NCBI GenBank assembly: GCA_021851405.1
Contig: JAJZDW010000003.1
Coordinates: 1 to 64,000 of the forward strand
Direction of reading: 5' to 3'
Origin: Pseudomonadota bacterium
Lineage (GTDB): Bacteria; Pseudomonadota; Gammaproteobacteria; Steroidobacterales; Steroidobacteraceae
DNA: 64,000 nucleotides
Below, in pieces: positions 1 through 10,595 of this stretch. The notes beneath the pieces are model-generated. The model searched no databases. It was not told the origin of the DNA and worked only from the letters and a program-made list of their open reading frames with translations. A program made the position numbers and the translations under genes. The stretch's first letter is position 1, and each line of letters opens with the position of its first letter.

Positions 1-438
1 CCGCCTGGACTCGCCTGACCGCCTCGAAGCGCGCCTCTTCGAGCTTCGCGTGACTGACCTTTCGACCATCAACTCGCATCCCAGCATCATATCATAGTCT
101 CTAAGATATGTACTGCTTAGTAAGTGCCACTTTTGCCCCAAGTCTCGGACCTCACCGCGTCACCCAACCGTGCAAAAGCAGGGAAGCACCCTGGTCCGGT
201 CACTCCCGCTCAATTGTCTCCGGCAATTATAAGTACCTGAAATAACGAGACTTCAACTTAGGGTACGCCAAACTTACCGTCACATCGACCGTCAAGAACT
301 TCCGCTTGAGCGCGATAGGCGGCGATAGATGGCGAAAGGTTCAATGGGTTTTGGCAAGCCACCCGAGGCCCGAGGCGAACGTGACTTCGATCAGCTTTGT
401 GTCCGAGACGCCCCTGATGACGGGGCGAATTCGGCGAC
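1..438. other. Region without a supported gene
   Basis: This stretch precedes the pdxI stop codon. The only open frames are short, antisense or without a recognisable domain or ribosome site. Parts are AT-richer than the rest of the window. I see no RNA gene or repeat here. Confidence 0.5.
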
Positions 439-1302
439 TTAGGCGATCGAGTCAAGCTCCGCGAGATCGTTAGCCGCAAGCTGTAGGTCACCAGCGGCTT
501 GATTCTCTCTAAGGTGCTTGAGAGAGGACGTACCTGGGATGAGAAGGATATTCGGCGAACGTTGCAGCAACCAAGCTAGTGCGACCTGCATTGGCGTGGC
601 TTCAAGGCGTTTTGCGACGTCCGACAGCGTGGAGGACTGAAGTGGCGTGAACCCGCCAAGAGGGAAAAACGGTACGAACGCAACGTTCTGTTGCGCGAGT
701 TTATCGATCAGGCTGTCATCGGCCCGATTCACCAAGTTGTAGTGGTTCTGTACGCAGGCTATCTGGCAAATCCGTTGCCCTTCTTCCACTTGTGTCGGCG
801 TGACGTTGCTGAGACCAATATGCCGCACGAGGCCCTTCTGCTGAAACTCAGCCAATACAGTTAGGGGTGCTTCGATCGAACCATCGGCGGGGTGATGGAC
901 GTTGAACATACACCGCAGGTTCACGACCTCGATCGTTTCGCGCCCCAGATTACGCAGATTATCGTGAACCGCCTGAGTCAACTCCTCATGCGCGAATGCC
1001 GGCATCCATGACCCCTCCGGGCCGCGGCGCGCGCCGACCTTGGTCGCGATAACCAGATCATCGCGGTACGGCCACAGCGCGTCGCGGATGATCTGGTTTG
1101 TAATGTGTGGACCGTAGAAATCAGCCGTATCGATGTGATTCACTCCGACCTCGACGGCTTCTCTAAGGACAGCCACGGCGGCGCTGTGATCCTTCGGAGG
1201 TCCGAATACTCCGGGTCCCGCAAGCTGCATGGCGCCGTACCCCAGGCGCTTCACGCTCCGATCGCCAAGCGAATACGAAGCAGAAGTGTTCGTTGCATTC
1301 AT
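439..1302 (-). CDS. pdxI: Aldo/keto reductase, pyridoxal reductase (PdxI/YdbC type)
   Basis: A 287-residue aldo/keto reductase, the usual length of the family, which reduces pyridoxal to pyridoxine with NADPH in the cytoplasm. It closely resembles what I recall of E. coli YdbC/PdxI over its whole length, including RLGYGAMQLAGPGVFGPP near the N-terminus and PFFPLGGFTPLQSSTLSDVA later. Asp58, Tyr63 and Lys88 of the catalytic set are visible. The usual catalytic His is replaced by Arg (VVNLR), as in this subgroup. The open frame runs upstream to 1581, but the ATG at 1302 matches the family start and has GGAG just upstream. It is divergent from a LysR regulator, which probably controls it. Confidence 0.92.
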   Translation of the reverse strand: MNATNTSASYSLGDRSVKRLGYGAMQLAGPGVFGPPKDHSAAVAVLREAVEVGVNHIDTADFYGPHITNQIIRDALWPYRDDLVIATKVGARRGPEGSWMPAFAHEELTQAVHDNLRNLGRETIEVVNLRCMFNVHHPADGSIEAPLTVLAEFQQKGLVRHIGLSNVTPTQVEEGQRICQIACVQNHYNLVNRADDSLIDKLAQQNVAFVPFFPLGGFTPLQSSTLSDVAKRLEATPMQVALAWLLQRSPNILLIPGTSSLKHLRENQAAGDLQLAANDLAELDSIA

Positions 1303-1371
1303 TCGTGCATCTCCATCGAGGTGGTGGTGACAAGAATGTAGGCGCTTTGCATCCGTTCGATAAGCCGCTAC

Positions 1372-1394
1372 TCTCCGCACAGGCTGTGCGGAGA
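1372..1394. promoter_or_regulatory. 10-bp perfect inverted repeat in pdxI/LysR intergenic region
   Basis: TCTCCGCACA and TGTGCGGAGA are perfect inverted arms separated by GGC. The repeat lies 8 bases before the LysR start and covers its likely ribosome site, about 70 bases upstream of pdxI. It fits an autoregulatory LysR operator. It could also form an RNA hairpin that hides the LysR ribosome site. The link to the LysR protein is inferred from position only. Confidence 0.55.
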
Positions 1395-1402
1395 ACCGAA
1401 CA

Positions 1403-2338
1403 ATGGATGTCGATCTGGTCGATCTCAATGCCTTTCTGACGGTCGCGCGCGCCAAGGGCTTTCGCGACGGCGCACGGGCCAGCGGCGCCAGCGCGTCCGG
1501 CTTAAGCGAAGCCGTGCGTCGGCTCGAAACTCGGCTCGGCGTGCGGTTGCTCCATCGAACAACCCGCAGTGTGGCGACCACCGAGGCAGGTCAGCGCTTA
1601 CTTGAACGCCTCGGGCCCGCCCTCAGTGAAGTGCGGTCCGCAGTCGACGTCGTGAATGACTATCGAGGTAGACCGGTCGGTACACTGAGGCTCAATGTGC
1701 CTGTCAGTGCAGCGCGTTTGGTGCTCCCGGCCATCGTTCCGCCGTTTTTGGCCGCGGTTCCCGACGTTCGCCTGGAGGTGCTCGCCGATGATAGTTTCGT
1801 CGACTTACTCGCGGCCGGGTGCGATGCCGGTATTCGCTACGAAGAGCGGCTGGAAAAGGACATGATCGCCGTACCGATCGGCGCGAGGAAGCAACGCTTC
1901 GCGACGGCCGCTTCGAGCGCGTATCTCGATCGCCACGGTCGACCCAAACACCCACGTGATCTACTCAAGCACGCGTGCCTGAGCGGCCGATTCTCTAGCG
2001 GCGCAAAGACCCAATGGGAGTACCAACGGAACGGCAAGACGTTTCGCGTCGACCCGCCAGGACCGCTCTTGGTACAGGTAGGTGCAGCGACGGATCTCTT
2101 GGTCGACGCGGCGATCGGCGGTTGTGGAATCATCAATCTGTTCGAGGATTGGCTGCGGCCGCATTTTGAGAGTGGCGCCCTCGAGCCCATCCTCGAACCA
2201 TGGTGGCAGCGCTTTTCCGGTCCCTTCCTCTATTATCCTGGCCGCCGCCTGCTGCCGGCGCCACTGCGAGCGTTTGTCGATTTCATAAAATCAGAGTCGA
2301 ACCGCGAGGCCATTCAACGTCAGCGTCCCGCTTCATAG
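1403..2338 (+). CDS. LysR-family transcriptional regulator
   Basis: A 311-residue LysR-type regulator. Residues about 1-60 form the winged helix-turn-helix (DLNAFLTVARAKGFRDGARASG, then LSEAVRRLETRLGVRLLHRTTR), and residues about 90-300 form the periplasmic-binding-like effector domain. It is transcribed away from the pyridoxal reductase gene with 100 bases between the two starts, the usual layout for a LysR protein and its target. The ATG at 1403 sits just after a GGAG within the inverted repeat. The effector is unknown; a B6 vitamer or an aldehyde is only a guess. Confidence 0.9.
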   Translation: MDVDLVDLNAFLTVARAKGFRDGARASGASASGLSEAVRRLETRLGVRLLHRTTRSVATTEAGQRLLERLGPALSEVRSAVDVVNDYRGRPVGTLRLNVPVSAARLVLPAIVPPFLAAVPDVRLEVLADDSFVDLLAAGCDAGIRYEERLEKDMIAVPIGARKQRFATAASSAYLDRHGRPKHPRDLLKHACLSGRFSSGAKTQWEYQRNGKTFRVDPPGPLLVQVGAATDLLVDAAIGGCGIINLFEDWLRPHFESGALEPILEPWWQRFSGPFLYYPGRRLLPAPLRAFVDFIKSESNREAIQRQRPAS

Positions 2339-2417
2339 CCGGGTAATTGCCAATATTGCCCAGATACTACGGGTTCACTTTCTCAGCTGACCGTGCCACA
2401 TTAGGGAAGCGCCTTGG

Positions 2418-4022
<1,605 letters not shown>

Positions 4023-4077
4023 GCCGGATGCGGCTCGGCCGCGGTTCTGGTCGGTGGTGGTGTGCAGGGCATCAGGA

Positions 4078-5544
4078 TCAGGACACCCGGTAATTGGGCG
4101 CTTCTTTGGTGATCGAGACGTCGTGAACATGACTCTCGCGCATGCCGGCGGTCGTGACCCGCACGAACACCGGTCGGGTGCGCATCTCGGTGATGTCGCG
4201 GCTGCCGGTGTAGCCCATCGCGGCGCGCAATCCGCCGGCGAGTTGCTGGAGGATGGTGACGACGCTGCCCTTGTACGGCACGCGTCCCTCGACGCCCTCC
4301 GGGACCAGCTTCTCGAGCTCGGTGGCCGCATCCTGGAAGTAGCGGTCGGCCGACCCGTGGCGCTCGCCCATTGCGCCGAGAGAACCCATGCCGCGATAGG
4401 ACTTGTAGGAGGCCCCTTGGTAGAGCTCCACTTCTCCCGGGGATTCCTCGGTGCCGGCGAACAGGCTCCCGATCATGACCGTGTGCGCACCGGCGACGAT
4501 GGCCTTGGCGATGTCACCGGAGAAGCGGATGCCGCCATCGGAGATCACCGGCACGTCGCTGTCGCGCAGCGCCTCGGCCACGTTGGACACCGCGGAGATC
4601 TGCGGGACGCCCACGCCGGCAACGATACGAGTCGTGCAGATCGAACCGGGCCCGATCCCGACCTTGACGGCATCCGCACCGGCCTCCACCAGTGCACGCG
4701 CCGCCTCGGCGGTCGCGATGTTCCCGGCGATGACCTGCTGCTCGGGCCAGCGCTTCTTGATCTGTGCCACGGTGTGGAGGACGCCGCGCGAGTGACCGTG
4801 CGCCGTATCGACGACGACGACATCGACGCCAGCCTCGCGTAGCGCGGCGACCCGGTCCAAGGTATCGACGGTGGTCCCGACGGCCGCGCCGACGCGCAGC
4901 CGGCCCCCCTCGTCCTTGCAGGCGCGGGGGAATTCCTTCGCCTTCTGGATGTCCTTCACGGTGATCATGCCGGCGAGTTCCTGCTCGCCGTTGACCACCA
5001 GCACCTTTTCGATGCGGTGCTTGTGCAGCAGCGCCAGCACTTCTTCTCTGGGCGTCGTCTCGCGTACCGTGATCAGGCGCTCCTTCGGCGTCATCACCGA
5101 GGACACCGGGGCGTCGAGCTTCAGTTCGAAACGCAGGTCGCGGTGGGTGACGATCCCGACGACCTTGCGGCCGAGCACCACGGGCACTCCGGAGATGCCG
5201 CGCGCATGCGTCAGGTCGAGCACTTCGCGGATGGTCATCGTGGGCGGTACGGTGATCGGATCCGTGATCAGGCCGCTTTCGAACTTCTTGACCCGGCCGA
5301 CCTCGCGCGCCTGGGCCTCGATGCTCATGCTCTTGTGTACGATGCCGATGCCGCCTTCCTGGGCGATGGTGATCGCCAGGCGCGCCTCGGTCACGGTGTC
5401 CATCGCCGCCGACAGCAGCGGCAGATTCAGGCGGATGCGCCGCGTGAGCGGGGTGGACAGGTCCACCTCGCGGGGCAGAATTTCCGAGTAGGCGGGGACG
5501 AGTAAGACGTCGTCGAACGTCAGGGCTTGTTCGAGAATTCGCAT
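4078..5544 (-). CDS. guaB: IMP dehydrogenase
   Basis: A 488-residue enzyme, the same length as E. coli GuaB, that oxidises IMP to XMP with NAD+ as the first committed step to GMP. The barrel starts at [12 protein letters not shown], two CBS domains occupy about residues 95-205, and the catalytic loop [11 protein letters not shown] contains Cys303. The flap region with RGMGSLGAM follows. Upstream in-frame codons lack similarity to the family, so the ATG at 5544 is chosen. It is first in the guaBA pair and divergent from xseA with 55 bases between starts. Confidence 0.97.
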   Translation of the reverse strand: MRILEQALTFDDVLLVPAYSEILPREVDLSTPLTRRIRLNLPLLSAAMDTVTEARLAITIAQEGGIGIVHKSMSIEAQAREVGRVKKFESGLITDPITVPPTMTIREVLDLTHARGISGVPVVLGRKVVGIVTHRDLRFELKLDAPVSSVMTPKERLITVRETTPREEVLALLHKHRIEKVLVVNGEQELAGMITVKDIQKAKEFPRACKDEGGRLRVGAAVGTTVDTLDRVAALREAGVDVVVVDTAHGHSRGVLHTVAQIKKRWPEQQVIAGNIATAEAARALVEAGADAVKVGIGPGSICTTRIVAGVGVPQISAVSNVAEALRDSDVPVISDGGIRFSGDIAKAIVAGAHTVMIGSLFAGTEESPGEVELYQGASYKSYRGMGSLGAMGERHGSADRYFQDAATELEKLVPEGVEGRVPYKGSVVTILQQLAGGLRAAMGYTGSRDITEMRTRPVFVRVTTAGMRESHVHDVSITKEAPNYRVS

Positions 5545-5599
5545 AGCTAATTCTACGCATCGGCAGCCCGCCGGTAAACCTCGGTGGTATGGTTCGCCC

Positions 5600-6985
5600 A
5601 TGTCCAGCGCCGATGTCACGGGTGAGAGCGCCGCAGCGCCCACCCCCGCAGTCTTTACCGTCGCCCGGCTGAACCGGGAGGTGCGCACCTTGCTCGAGCG
5701 CGGCCTCGGTGTGGTGTGGGTCGAGGGCGAGCTGTCCAATTTCGCTCAGCCCGCCTCGGGGCACTGGTATTTCTCCCTGAAGGACCGCGAGGCGCAGGTG
5801 CGCTGCGCCATGTTTCGCATGCGCGCCTCCGGGGTGGCCTTCACTCCGAAGGCCGGGCAGCAGGTCCTGGCGCGCGGTCGGGTGAGCCTGTACGAGCCGC
5901 GCGGGGACTATCAGCTCATCGTCGAGCACCTCGAGGAGGCGGGTGTCGGGGCCTTGCAGCGCGAATTCGAGCGGCTCAAGGCAAAGCTTGCCGCCGAGGG
6001 GCTGTTCGCGCTCGAGGCGAAGCGCCCGCTGCCACGCTTTCCCCGGCGCATCGGCGTCGTGACCTCACCCACCGGGGCGGCGATCCGCGACGTGCTGCAT
6101 ATCCTGGCGCGGCGCTTCCCGCCGGCGGCGGTGCGCATCTATCCGGTTCCGGTGCAGGGCGCGGCTGCCGCCCCGGCGATCGTCGAGGCGCTCGCGCTCG
6201 CCTCACAGCGTGCCGATTGCGACGTGCTCATCCTGACGCGCGGCGGTGGTTCCCTTGAGGACCTGTGGGCATTCAATGACGAGCGCCTGGCGCGCGCCAT
6301 TCGCGCCTGCGCCGTGCCGGTCGTGAGCGGCGTGGGCCACGAGATCGACTTCACCATCGCGGACTTCGCGGCCGATGCGCGCGCACCGACGCCCTCGGGC
6401 GCCGCGGAGCTGGTCGTGCCGGACCGACAGGCGCTGCTCGAGGCGCTGGAGCGCACGGGCGCGCGCATCGGCGCAACGATGAATCGCGAGCTGCGCGCGG
6501 CCGGGGCGCGGTTCGAAGCGGCGAGAGCGCGCCTGACCCGGGCCGATCCGGGGCTGCGCCTGGCTCACCAGGCGCAACGGCTCGATGACCTGGAGCAGCG
6601 TTTGACGCTGGCCGTGCGCAGTGCGGTACAGGACGCCCGCCATCGTCTGACGCGCTGCGAGGCTCGGCTCCTGCCGCACTCCCCGCAGCGGCGCGCGGGC
6701 GAGCTGTGGGCGCGCATCGAATCGCTTGCGGCGCGGCTCGAGCGGCAGATGAGCACGGAGCTCTCGCGGCTGGACCACCGGGTGACGCTCGCGCACCGCA
6801 CGCTGCAGACGGCCAGCCCTCTGGCGACACTGGCGCGTGGTTTCGCCATCGTGACCCGTGCCGACGGCTCGCTGCTGCGAGACGCTGCGGCCGTGAGCCC
6901 CGGGGAGCAGATCGAGGCGCGCCTCGCGAGCGGACGCCTGCAGGCTCGGGTCGGGCGCGTGCTCGGAGCGGACGAGGAGGGCTGA
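5600..6985 (+). CDS. xseA: Exodeoxyribonuclease VII large subunit
   Basis: A 461-residue subunit of exonuclease VII, which degrades single-stranded DNA from both ends into oligonucleotides. An N-terminal OB-fold (about 20-115) includes VEGELSNF and [10 protein letters not shown]. The catalytic core has [32 protein letters not shown] and [17 protein letters not shown]. The C-terminal half is a long Arg-rich coiled coil. It ends 5 bases before the tadA GTG, so the two are likely co-transcribed. The small subunit gene xseB is not in this window. Confidence 0.95.
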   Translation: MSSADVTGESAAAPTPAVFTVARLNREVRTLLERGLGVVWVEGELSNFAQPASGHWYFSLKDREAQVRCAMFRMRASGVAFTPKAGQQVLARGRVSLYEPRGDYQLIVEHLEEAGVGALQREFERLKAKLAAEGLFALEAKRPLPRFPRRIGVVTSPTGAAIRDVLHILARRFPPAAVRIYPVPVQGAAAAPAIVEALALASQRADCDVLILTRGGGSLEDLWAFNDERLARAIRACAVPVVSGVGHEIDFTIADFAADARAPTPSGAAELVVPDRQALLEALERTGARIGATMNRELRAAGARFEAARARLTRADPGLRLAHQAQRLDDLEQRLTLAVRSAVQDARHRLTRCEARLLPHSPQRRAGELWARIESLAARLERQMSTELSRLDHRVTLAHRTLQTASPLATLARGFAIVTRADGSLLRDAAAVSPGEQIEARLASGRLQARVGRVLGADEEG

Positions 6986-6990
6986 ACGTC

Positions 6991-7443
6991 GTGCCGAGCG
7001 ACATCGAGTTCATGCGCCTTGCGATCGAGCAGGCCGAGCGGGCCGGCCGCGAGGGAGAGGTGCCGGTGGGCGCGGTGCTGGTGCGGGACGAGGGAGTGCT
7101 CGCTGCGCGCGCCAATTGTCCGATCGGTGCCCACGATCCGACGGCGCATGCGGAGATCGAAGCGCTGCGCGCCGGCGGACGCGAGCTCGGCAGTTATCGC
7201 CTGACCGACACGACGCTGTACGTCACGCTCGAGCCGTGTGCGATGTGCGCTGCAGCGATCGTGCACGCACGGGTGCGCCGAGTGGTGTTCGGCGCCTGGG
7301 ATCCGAAGGCCGGGGCGGCCGGCAGCCTCCTGAATCTGTTCGCGGTGCCGGCGCTCAATCACCGAGTCGACGTGTTCGGCGGCGTACTGATGCAGGAGTG
7401 CAGCGCGCTGCTGCAGTCGTTTTTCGCTGCGCGTCGCGCCTAG
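6991..7443 (+). CDS. tadA: tRNA-adenosine(34) deaminase
   Basis: A 150-residue zinc deaminase that converts A34 to inosine in tRNA-Arg(ACG). The zinc site is His53 with catalytic Glu55 (TAHAEIEALR) and Cys83/Cys86 (EPCAMC). The tail has the TadA-typical GAWDPKAGAAGSLLNL and NHRVDVFGGVL. I chose the GTG at 6991 because GAGGAGG lies 10 bases upstream, inside the end of xseA; an in-frame ATG at 7012 is the alternative. It is probably translationally linked to xseA. Confidence 0.93.
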   Translation: MPSDIEFMRLAIEQAERAGREGEVPVGAVLVRDEGVLAARANCPIGAHDPTAHAEIEALRAGGRELGSYRLTDTTLYVTLEPCAMCAAAIVHARVRRVVFGAWDPKAGAAGSLLNLFAVPALNHRVDVFGGVLMQECSALLQSFFAARRA

Positions 7444-7452
7444 CCGCGCCGC

Positions 7453-8892
7453 TCAACTGCCGGACAGATCGGCGACCGGCGCGTTCGCATTTGCATCGGC
7501 CGTCTGCACCAGGACGCCGCTTTCGGGGGCCCACTCGAGCAGGCGCAAGAATTCACGCACGCGCGCCACGTACTCGACCGGCTGCCAGCCTTGGGCGTAG
7601 CCATATTTGGCCTGGTCGTACCAACGCGGATCGGTCAGCAGCGGCAGCACCCGCCGCACGGCCGCCCAAGAGTCGGGGTTCTTGCCCATCCGCTGGGCCA
7701 GCACGCGCGCGTCCTCGACGTGGCCGAAGCCCACGTTGTACGAGGCGATCGCGAACCAGGTGCGGTCCGGCTCCGGAATGTGTTTCGGAATCATCTCCAG
7801 GACCTGTTTGAAATAGCGCGCGCCGGCGAAAATGTTCGCCTTCGCGTCGGCCCGGTCCTCGATGCCCATCTCCTGGGCCGTATCGGACGTCAGCATCATC
7901 ACTCCGGCCGCCCCGGTGGTCGAGATGGCTGCCGGGTTCCAGCGCGACTCCTGGAAGCCGATCGCCGCGAGCAGCCGCCACTCGAGGTGGTAGCGCTCGG
8001 CAGCCGCCTCGAACCACTTGCGGTACAGCGGCAGGCGCTGCACCAGATAAATCTGGAACAGGCGCGAACGCTCGTAGGGGAAATTGCCGGTATTCCCCGA
8101 CTCGTGCTGCATCAGCGCAGTCAGCTGCCCGGTGGCGCGCAGCGTGCGAAAATAATGATTGACGGCGTGCAGCAGGTCCGGTGCATCCGGACGTACCACC
8201 CATTGGATCGGTCGCTTCTGCGGCAGCGCGAACGCCACGCGCACGTCCGGATACAAGTGGTGCGCGTACGCATAGGCGCGCCCATCGACCACGGCGTAGC
8301 CGACTTCACCTGAGGCGACGTCTTGCAGCGGCGTGTTGCCGGTCTCGGTCGCCTCCCATTGCAGGAACGGCGCGACCAGCCGCAACTGTTTGAGGACCTC
8401 GACCTGCGGGCTGTGCGCGCGGACCACCAGCTTCGCATACTGCAGCTGCGGCAGATTTTGCGGTGCCGGTTCGCCGCTGCGGTAAATCACCAGCTGCGGG
8501 ACTTCGGCATACGGTGCGGCGGGTTCGCCCACATCGCGCCAGGCGGCATCCGCGGTGATCTGGGCCGCAGCGATGTCGGCCCGCCCCGAGGCGAGTGCCG
8601 CGCGCAGCGCCCCCTCGTCGGGCACCGGGACGATCTTCAATTTCACGCCGAGATCGTGCGCGAAATCCTTCGCCAGGTCGTACTCGAGGCCGGTCGGACC
8701 CTTCGGGCCGATGTAGTAGCAGGTGGGGAGATTCAGCGTCGCGACGCGCAATTCTCCCCGGGCGCGGATCCGTTCGAGCACCGTTTGGCTGCGCGAACCG
8801 TGCGCCAGAAGTGCCAAGGCCGTGACCGCTGCCACTGTGCCCATCCTGAAGGCGGTCCGTCCGAGGCGTGCATGGATGCGTCTTCGCGCCAA
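7453..8892 (-). CDS. mltF: Membrane-bound lytic murein transglycosylase F
   Basis: A peptidoglycan-cleaving enzyme with two domains. The N-terminal part is a solute-binding-like domain (starting near GELRVATLNLPTCYYIG), and the C-terminal part is an SLT lysozyme-like domain with catalytic Glu in GFQESRWNP, followed by GVMMLTSDTAQEMGI and FAIASYNVGFGH. This order matches E. coli MltF. The start is uncertain: TTG at 8892 has GGAG seven bases upstream and gives an Arg-rich signal peptide (ARRRIHARLGR, then a hydrophobic stretch). ATG 8844 would lose the charged region, and TTG 8913 lies very close to the predicted promoters. The gene is divergent from tRNA-Ser. Confidence 0.9.
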   Translation of the reverse strand: MARRRIHARLGRTAFRMGTVAAVTALALLAHGSRSQTVLERIRARGELRVATLNLPTCYYIGPKGPTGLEYDLAKDFAHDLGVKLKIVPVPDEGALRAALASGRADIAAAQITADAAWRDVGEPAAPYAEVPQLVIYRSGEPAPQNLPQLQYAKLVVRAHSPQVEVLKQLRLVAPFLQWEATETGNTPLQDVASGEVGYAVVDGRAYAYAHHLYPDVRVAFALPQKRPIQWVVRPDAPDLLHAVNHYFRTLRATGQLTALMQHESGNTGNFPYERSRLFQIYLVQRLPLYRKWFEAAAERYHLEWRLLAAIGFQESRWNPAAISTTGAAGVMMLTSDTAQEMGIEDRADAKANIFAGARYFKQVLEMIPKHIPEPDRTWFAIASYNVGFGHVEDARVLAQRMGKNPDSWAAVRRVLPLLTDPRWYDQAKYGYAQGWQPVEYVARVREFLRLLEWAPESGVLVQTADANANAPVADLSGS

Positions 8893-8924
8893 AACCGGAC
8901 TCCACAGAGCCAAAAATATACCGC

Positions 8925-8930
8925 TATAAT
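8925..8930 (+). promoter_or_regulatory. Probable -10 element of the tRNA-Ser promoter
   Basis: A perfect TATAAT lies 14 bases before the tRNA 5' end, in an AT-rich patch between mltF and the tRNA. No convincing -35 was found. The minus strand of the same patch offers TATTAT and TATATT, which could serve mltF. Confidence 0.5.
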
Positions 8931-8944
8931 ATCACCGACCCCGG

Positions 8945-9037
8945 GGAGAGGTACCGAAGCGGTCATAACGGCGCCGACTCGAAATCGGATGGTCGGGTAA
9001 AACCGGCACGTGGGTTCGAATCCCACCCTCTCCGCCA
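8945..9037 (+). tRNA. tRNA-Ser (CGA)
   Basis: The acceptor stem GGAGAGG (8945-8951) pairs with CCTCTCC (9027-9033), followed by discriminator G and an encoded CCA (9035-9037). The anticodon loop CTCGAAA gives anticodon CGA, which reads UCG codons. A long variable arm typical of serine tRNA precedes the T arm GTGGG-TTCGAAT-CCCAC. The first pair of the anticodon stem looks mismatched. The 3' end is the attachment site of the downstream island. Confidence 0.95.
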
Positions 9038-9041
9038 GCTC
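9024..9041 (+). repeat. attL: 18-bp direct repeat at tRNA-Ser 3' end
   Basis: CACCCTCTCCGCCAGCTC covers the end of the T arm, the 3' acceptor strand, the CCA and four bases beyond. The identical 18 bases recur at 18439-18456. The integrase gene begins just inside this copy, as usual for tRNA-targeting elements. Confidence 0.88.
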
Positions 9042-9167
9042 TGTCTAGATCTGTCTGGCGGAGATGACAGAGTGTGACAAATCAGCGACTTGAGCTATTG
9101 CCTGTCCCACTGCGTCCGGCCAAGATGCCATTCCCGGCCAAGAAGTCCGCACGAAGTCCGCACGGCA

Positions 9168-10214
9168 ATGGCATCGATTACGCACTACGGCGAGGGCTGG
9201 CGGGTGCACCTGTTCGTCGCCGGCCGGCGCGAATCCCGGCTCTTCAGGCTGCGCCGGGAAGCGGAACGGTGGGCGGCGAAGCGCGAGGCTGAGCTGCGCG
9301 GTGGGGGCACCGCGCTCACCTTCGCCGAAGCCGCCGAGCGATGGCTCACCTGGCGACTACCGGGACTGAGCAACGCGAACAGCCAGCGCACGGTGGAGCA
9401 GTCGATCCGGGATTACGTACTGCCGGTGATCGGCAGCCGGCGGCTCGACGAGCTGTACCGGGCGGATCTGGTCGATGTCGTGCGGCGGGTGGCGGCGACG
9501 GGGAAAGTGGAGACCGCCCACCGGCTCGGCCAGCGCATCCGCGCCATCCTCGATCATTCCGTCGATCACGGCGATATCGAATCGCATCCCGGCGCCGGGC
9601 TCTCCCGAGTATTGCCGGCGGTGGAAAAGACTCCGATGGCGGCGGTGACGTCGGCTGAACTACCGGCGCTGATGAAGTCCATCGACCGCTACCCGGAACC
9701 CGTCACCCGCTTGGGCCTGCTGCTCTTGGCGCACACGTTCCTGCGCACGTCAGAGCTGATCGGGGCGCAATGGGCGGAGATCCGCGACCCCGAGACCTGG
9801 GTGGTCCCCGAGGAGCGCATGAAGCGGCGCATGCCGCACGTGGTGCCGCTCTCCGGGCGGGTTCGCGCGATTCTCGAGGAGCTGCGCGCGATGATGGAGG
9901 AGGAGAGTCCCTACATCCTGGCGTCGCGCCAAAATCCGCAAACCGCAATCTCGAACAACACCCTGCTGTTTGCGCTGTACCGCCTCGGGTACAAGGGTCG
10001 CATGACGGGCCACGGCTTCCGCGCGGTGGCCTCCACGGTGCTGAACGAGAGCCAGCTGTGGGGCCGGGACGCGATCGAGCGTCAGCTCGCGCACCGCGAG
10101 ACGGATCAAGTTCGCGAGGCGTACCACCGCGCCGAATATCTCGATGAGCGGCGACGGATGATGGCGTGGTGGAGCGGCTATCTGGACGAGAGCCGCTCGA
10201 GGACCCAGGCGTAG
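9168..10214 (+). CDS. Tyrosine site-specific integrase
   Basis: A 348-residue tyrosine recombinase that would integrate and excise the element at tRNA-Ser. An N-terminal arm-binding region is followed by a SAM-like core-binding domain (about 50-150). In the catalytic domain I can place Arg193 (FLRTSELIGAQW), His282 and Arg285 (GHGFRAVAST), His309 (QLAHRE) and the nucleophile Tyr319 (EAYHRAEYLDERRRMM), the P4-integrase pattern. The frame extends upstream to a TTG at 9090, but that extension has no domain similarity, so the ATG at 9168 is preferred, although no strong ribosome site is seen. Its 3' end overlaps the convergent HTH gene by 37 bases. Confidence 0.93.
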   Translation: MASITHYGEGWRVHLFVAGRRESRLFRLRREAERWAAKREAELRGGGTALTFAEAAERWLTWRLPGLSNANSQRTVEQSIRDYVLPVIGSRRLDELYRADLVDVVRRVAATGKVETAHRLGQRIRAILDHSVDHGDIESHPGAGLSRVLPAVEKTPMAAVTSAELPALMKSIDRYPEPVTRLGLLLLAHTFLRTSELIGAQWAEIRDPETWVVPEERMKRRMPHVVPLSGRVRAILEELRAMMEEESPYILASRQNPQTAISNNTLLFALYRLGYKGRMTGHGFRAVASTVLNESQLWGRDAIERQLAHRETDQVREAYHRAEYLDERRRMMAWWSGYLDESRSRTQA

Positions 10215-10402
10215 GGGATGCGGTTCGCCGCGACGACCGGCGGCTTCATTCGGCGCACCGTGCGTCCCGAGCAGCCGAGCATCTCACCCGCCTGCTCGTA
10301 GGTTACCGTGCTCGCCACGGGCCGCTGGGCGAGAGCGCGCGCGACAGCACGCTCGAGGAGCGCGGAGAGTTCCGCTTCGCTCAGTGTCACATATCGGTCC
10401 AT
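10178..10402 (-). CDS. Small HTH DNA-binding protein, excisionase-like
   Basis: A 74-residue protein with a helix-turn-helix near its centre (TYEQAGEMLGCSGRTVRRMKP) followed by a wing-like end, resembling AlpA/MerR-type excisionases that bend attachment-site DNA. It is last in a minus-strand cassette: the preceding stop TGA is one base before this ATG, and GAGGG lies seven bases upstream. An alternative ATG at 10417 adds five residues. Its location against the integrase gene supports a role as recombination directionality factor or regulator, but that is inference. Confidence 0.65.
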   Translation of the reverse strand: MDRYVTLSEAELSALLERAVARALAQRPVASTVTYEQAGEMLGCSGRTVRRMKPPVVAANRIPYAWVLERLSSR

Positions 10403-10403
10403 G

Positions 10404-10595
10404 TCAGCGGCCCTCATCGCGGTCCTGCTCGGTTTCGGCCCGGTGTTTCTCGCGAAGGTCGCCCATCAGCGTGTATGCGCTGAGCAGCTCACGGGTGCGT
10501 CCGTCCGCCTCGGCCGCATCCAACCATCGTTCCCGCTCGGTAGCATCGAGCGAGTTCCACCAAGCCGACGCCATCCGCTGATAGAGGCCGCTCAT
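10404..10595 (-). CDS. Small hypothetical protein of the mobile element
   Basis: A 63-residue charged protein (starts MSGLYQRMASAWWNSLDATERERWLDAAEADG) with no family I recognise. It is predicted to be helical and soluble, with no membrane segment. Its ATG overlaps the TGA of the upstream gene (ATGA), and its stop is one base before the next start, so the three genes are translationally coupled. The tight coupling is the main evidence that it is real. A role in excision control or mobilization is possible but unproven. Confidence 0.6.
   Translation of the reverse strand: MSGLYQRMASAWWNSLDATERERWLDAAEADGRTRELLSAYTLMGDLREKHRAETEQDRDEGR

Noticed and set aside
258-491. 77-codon minus-strand frame at the window start
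   Set aside because: No domain, unlike codon use of nearby genes, and overlaps the pdxI 3' end.
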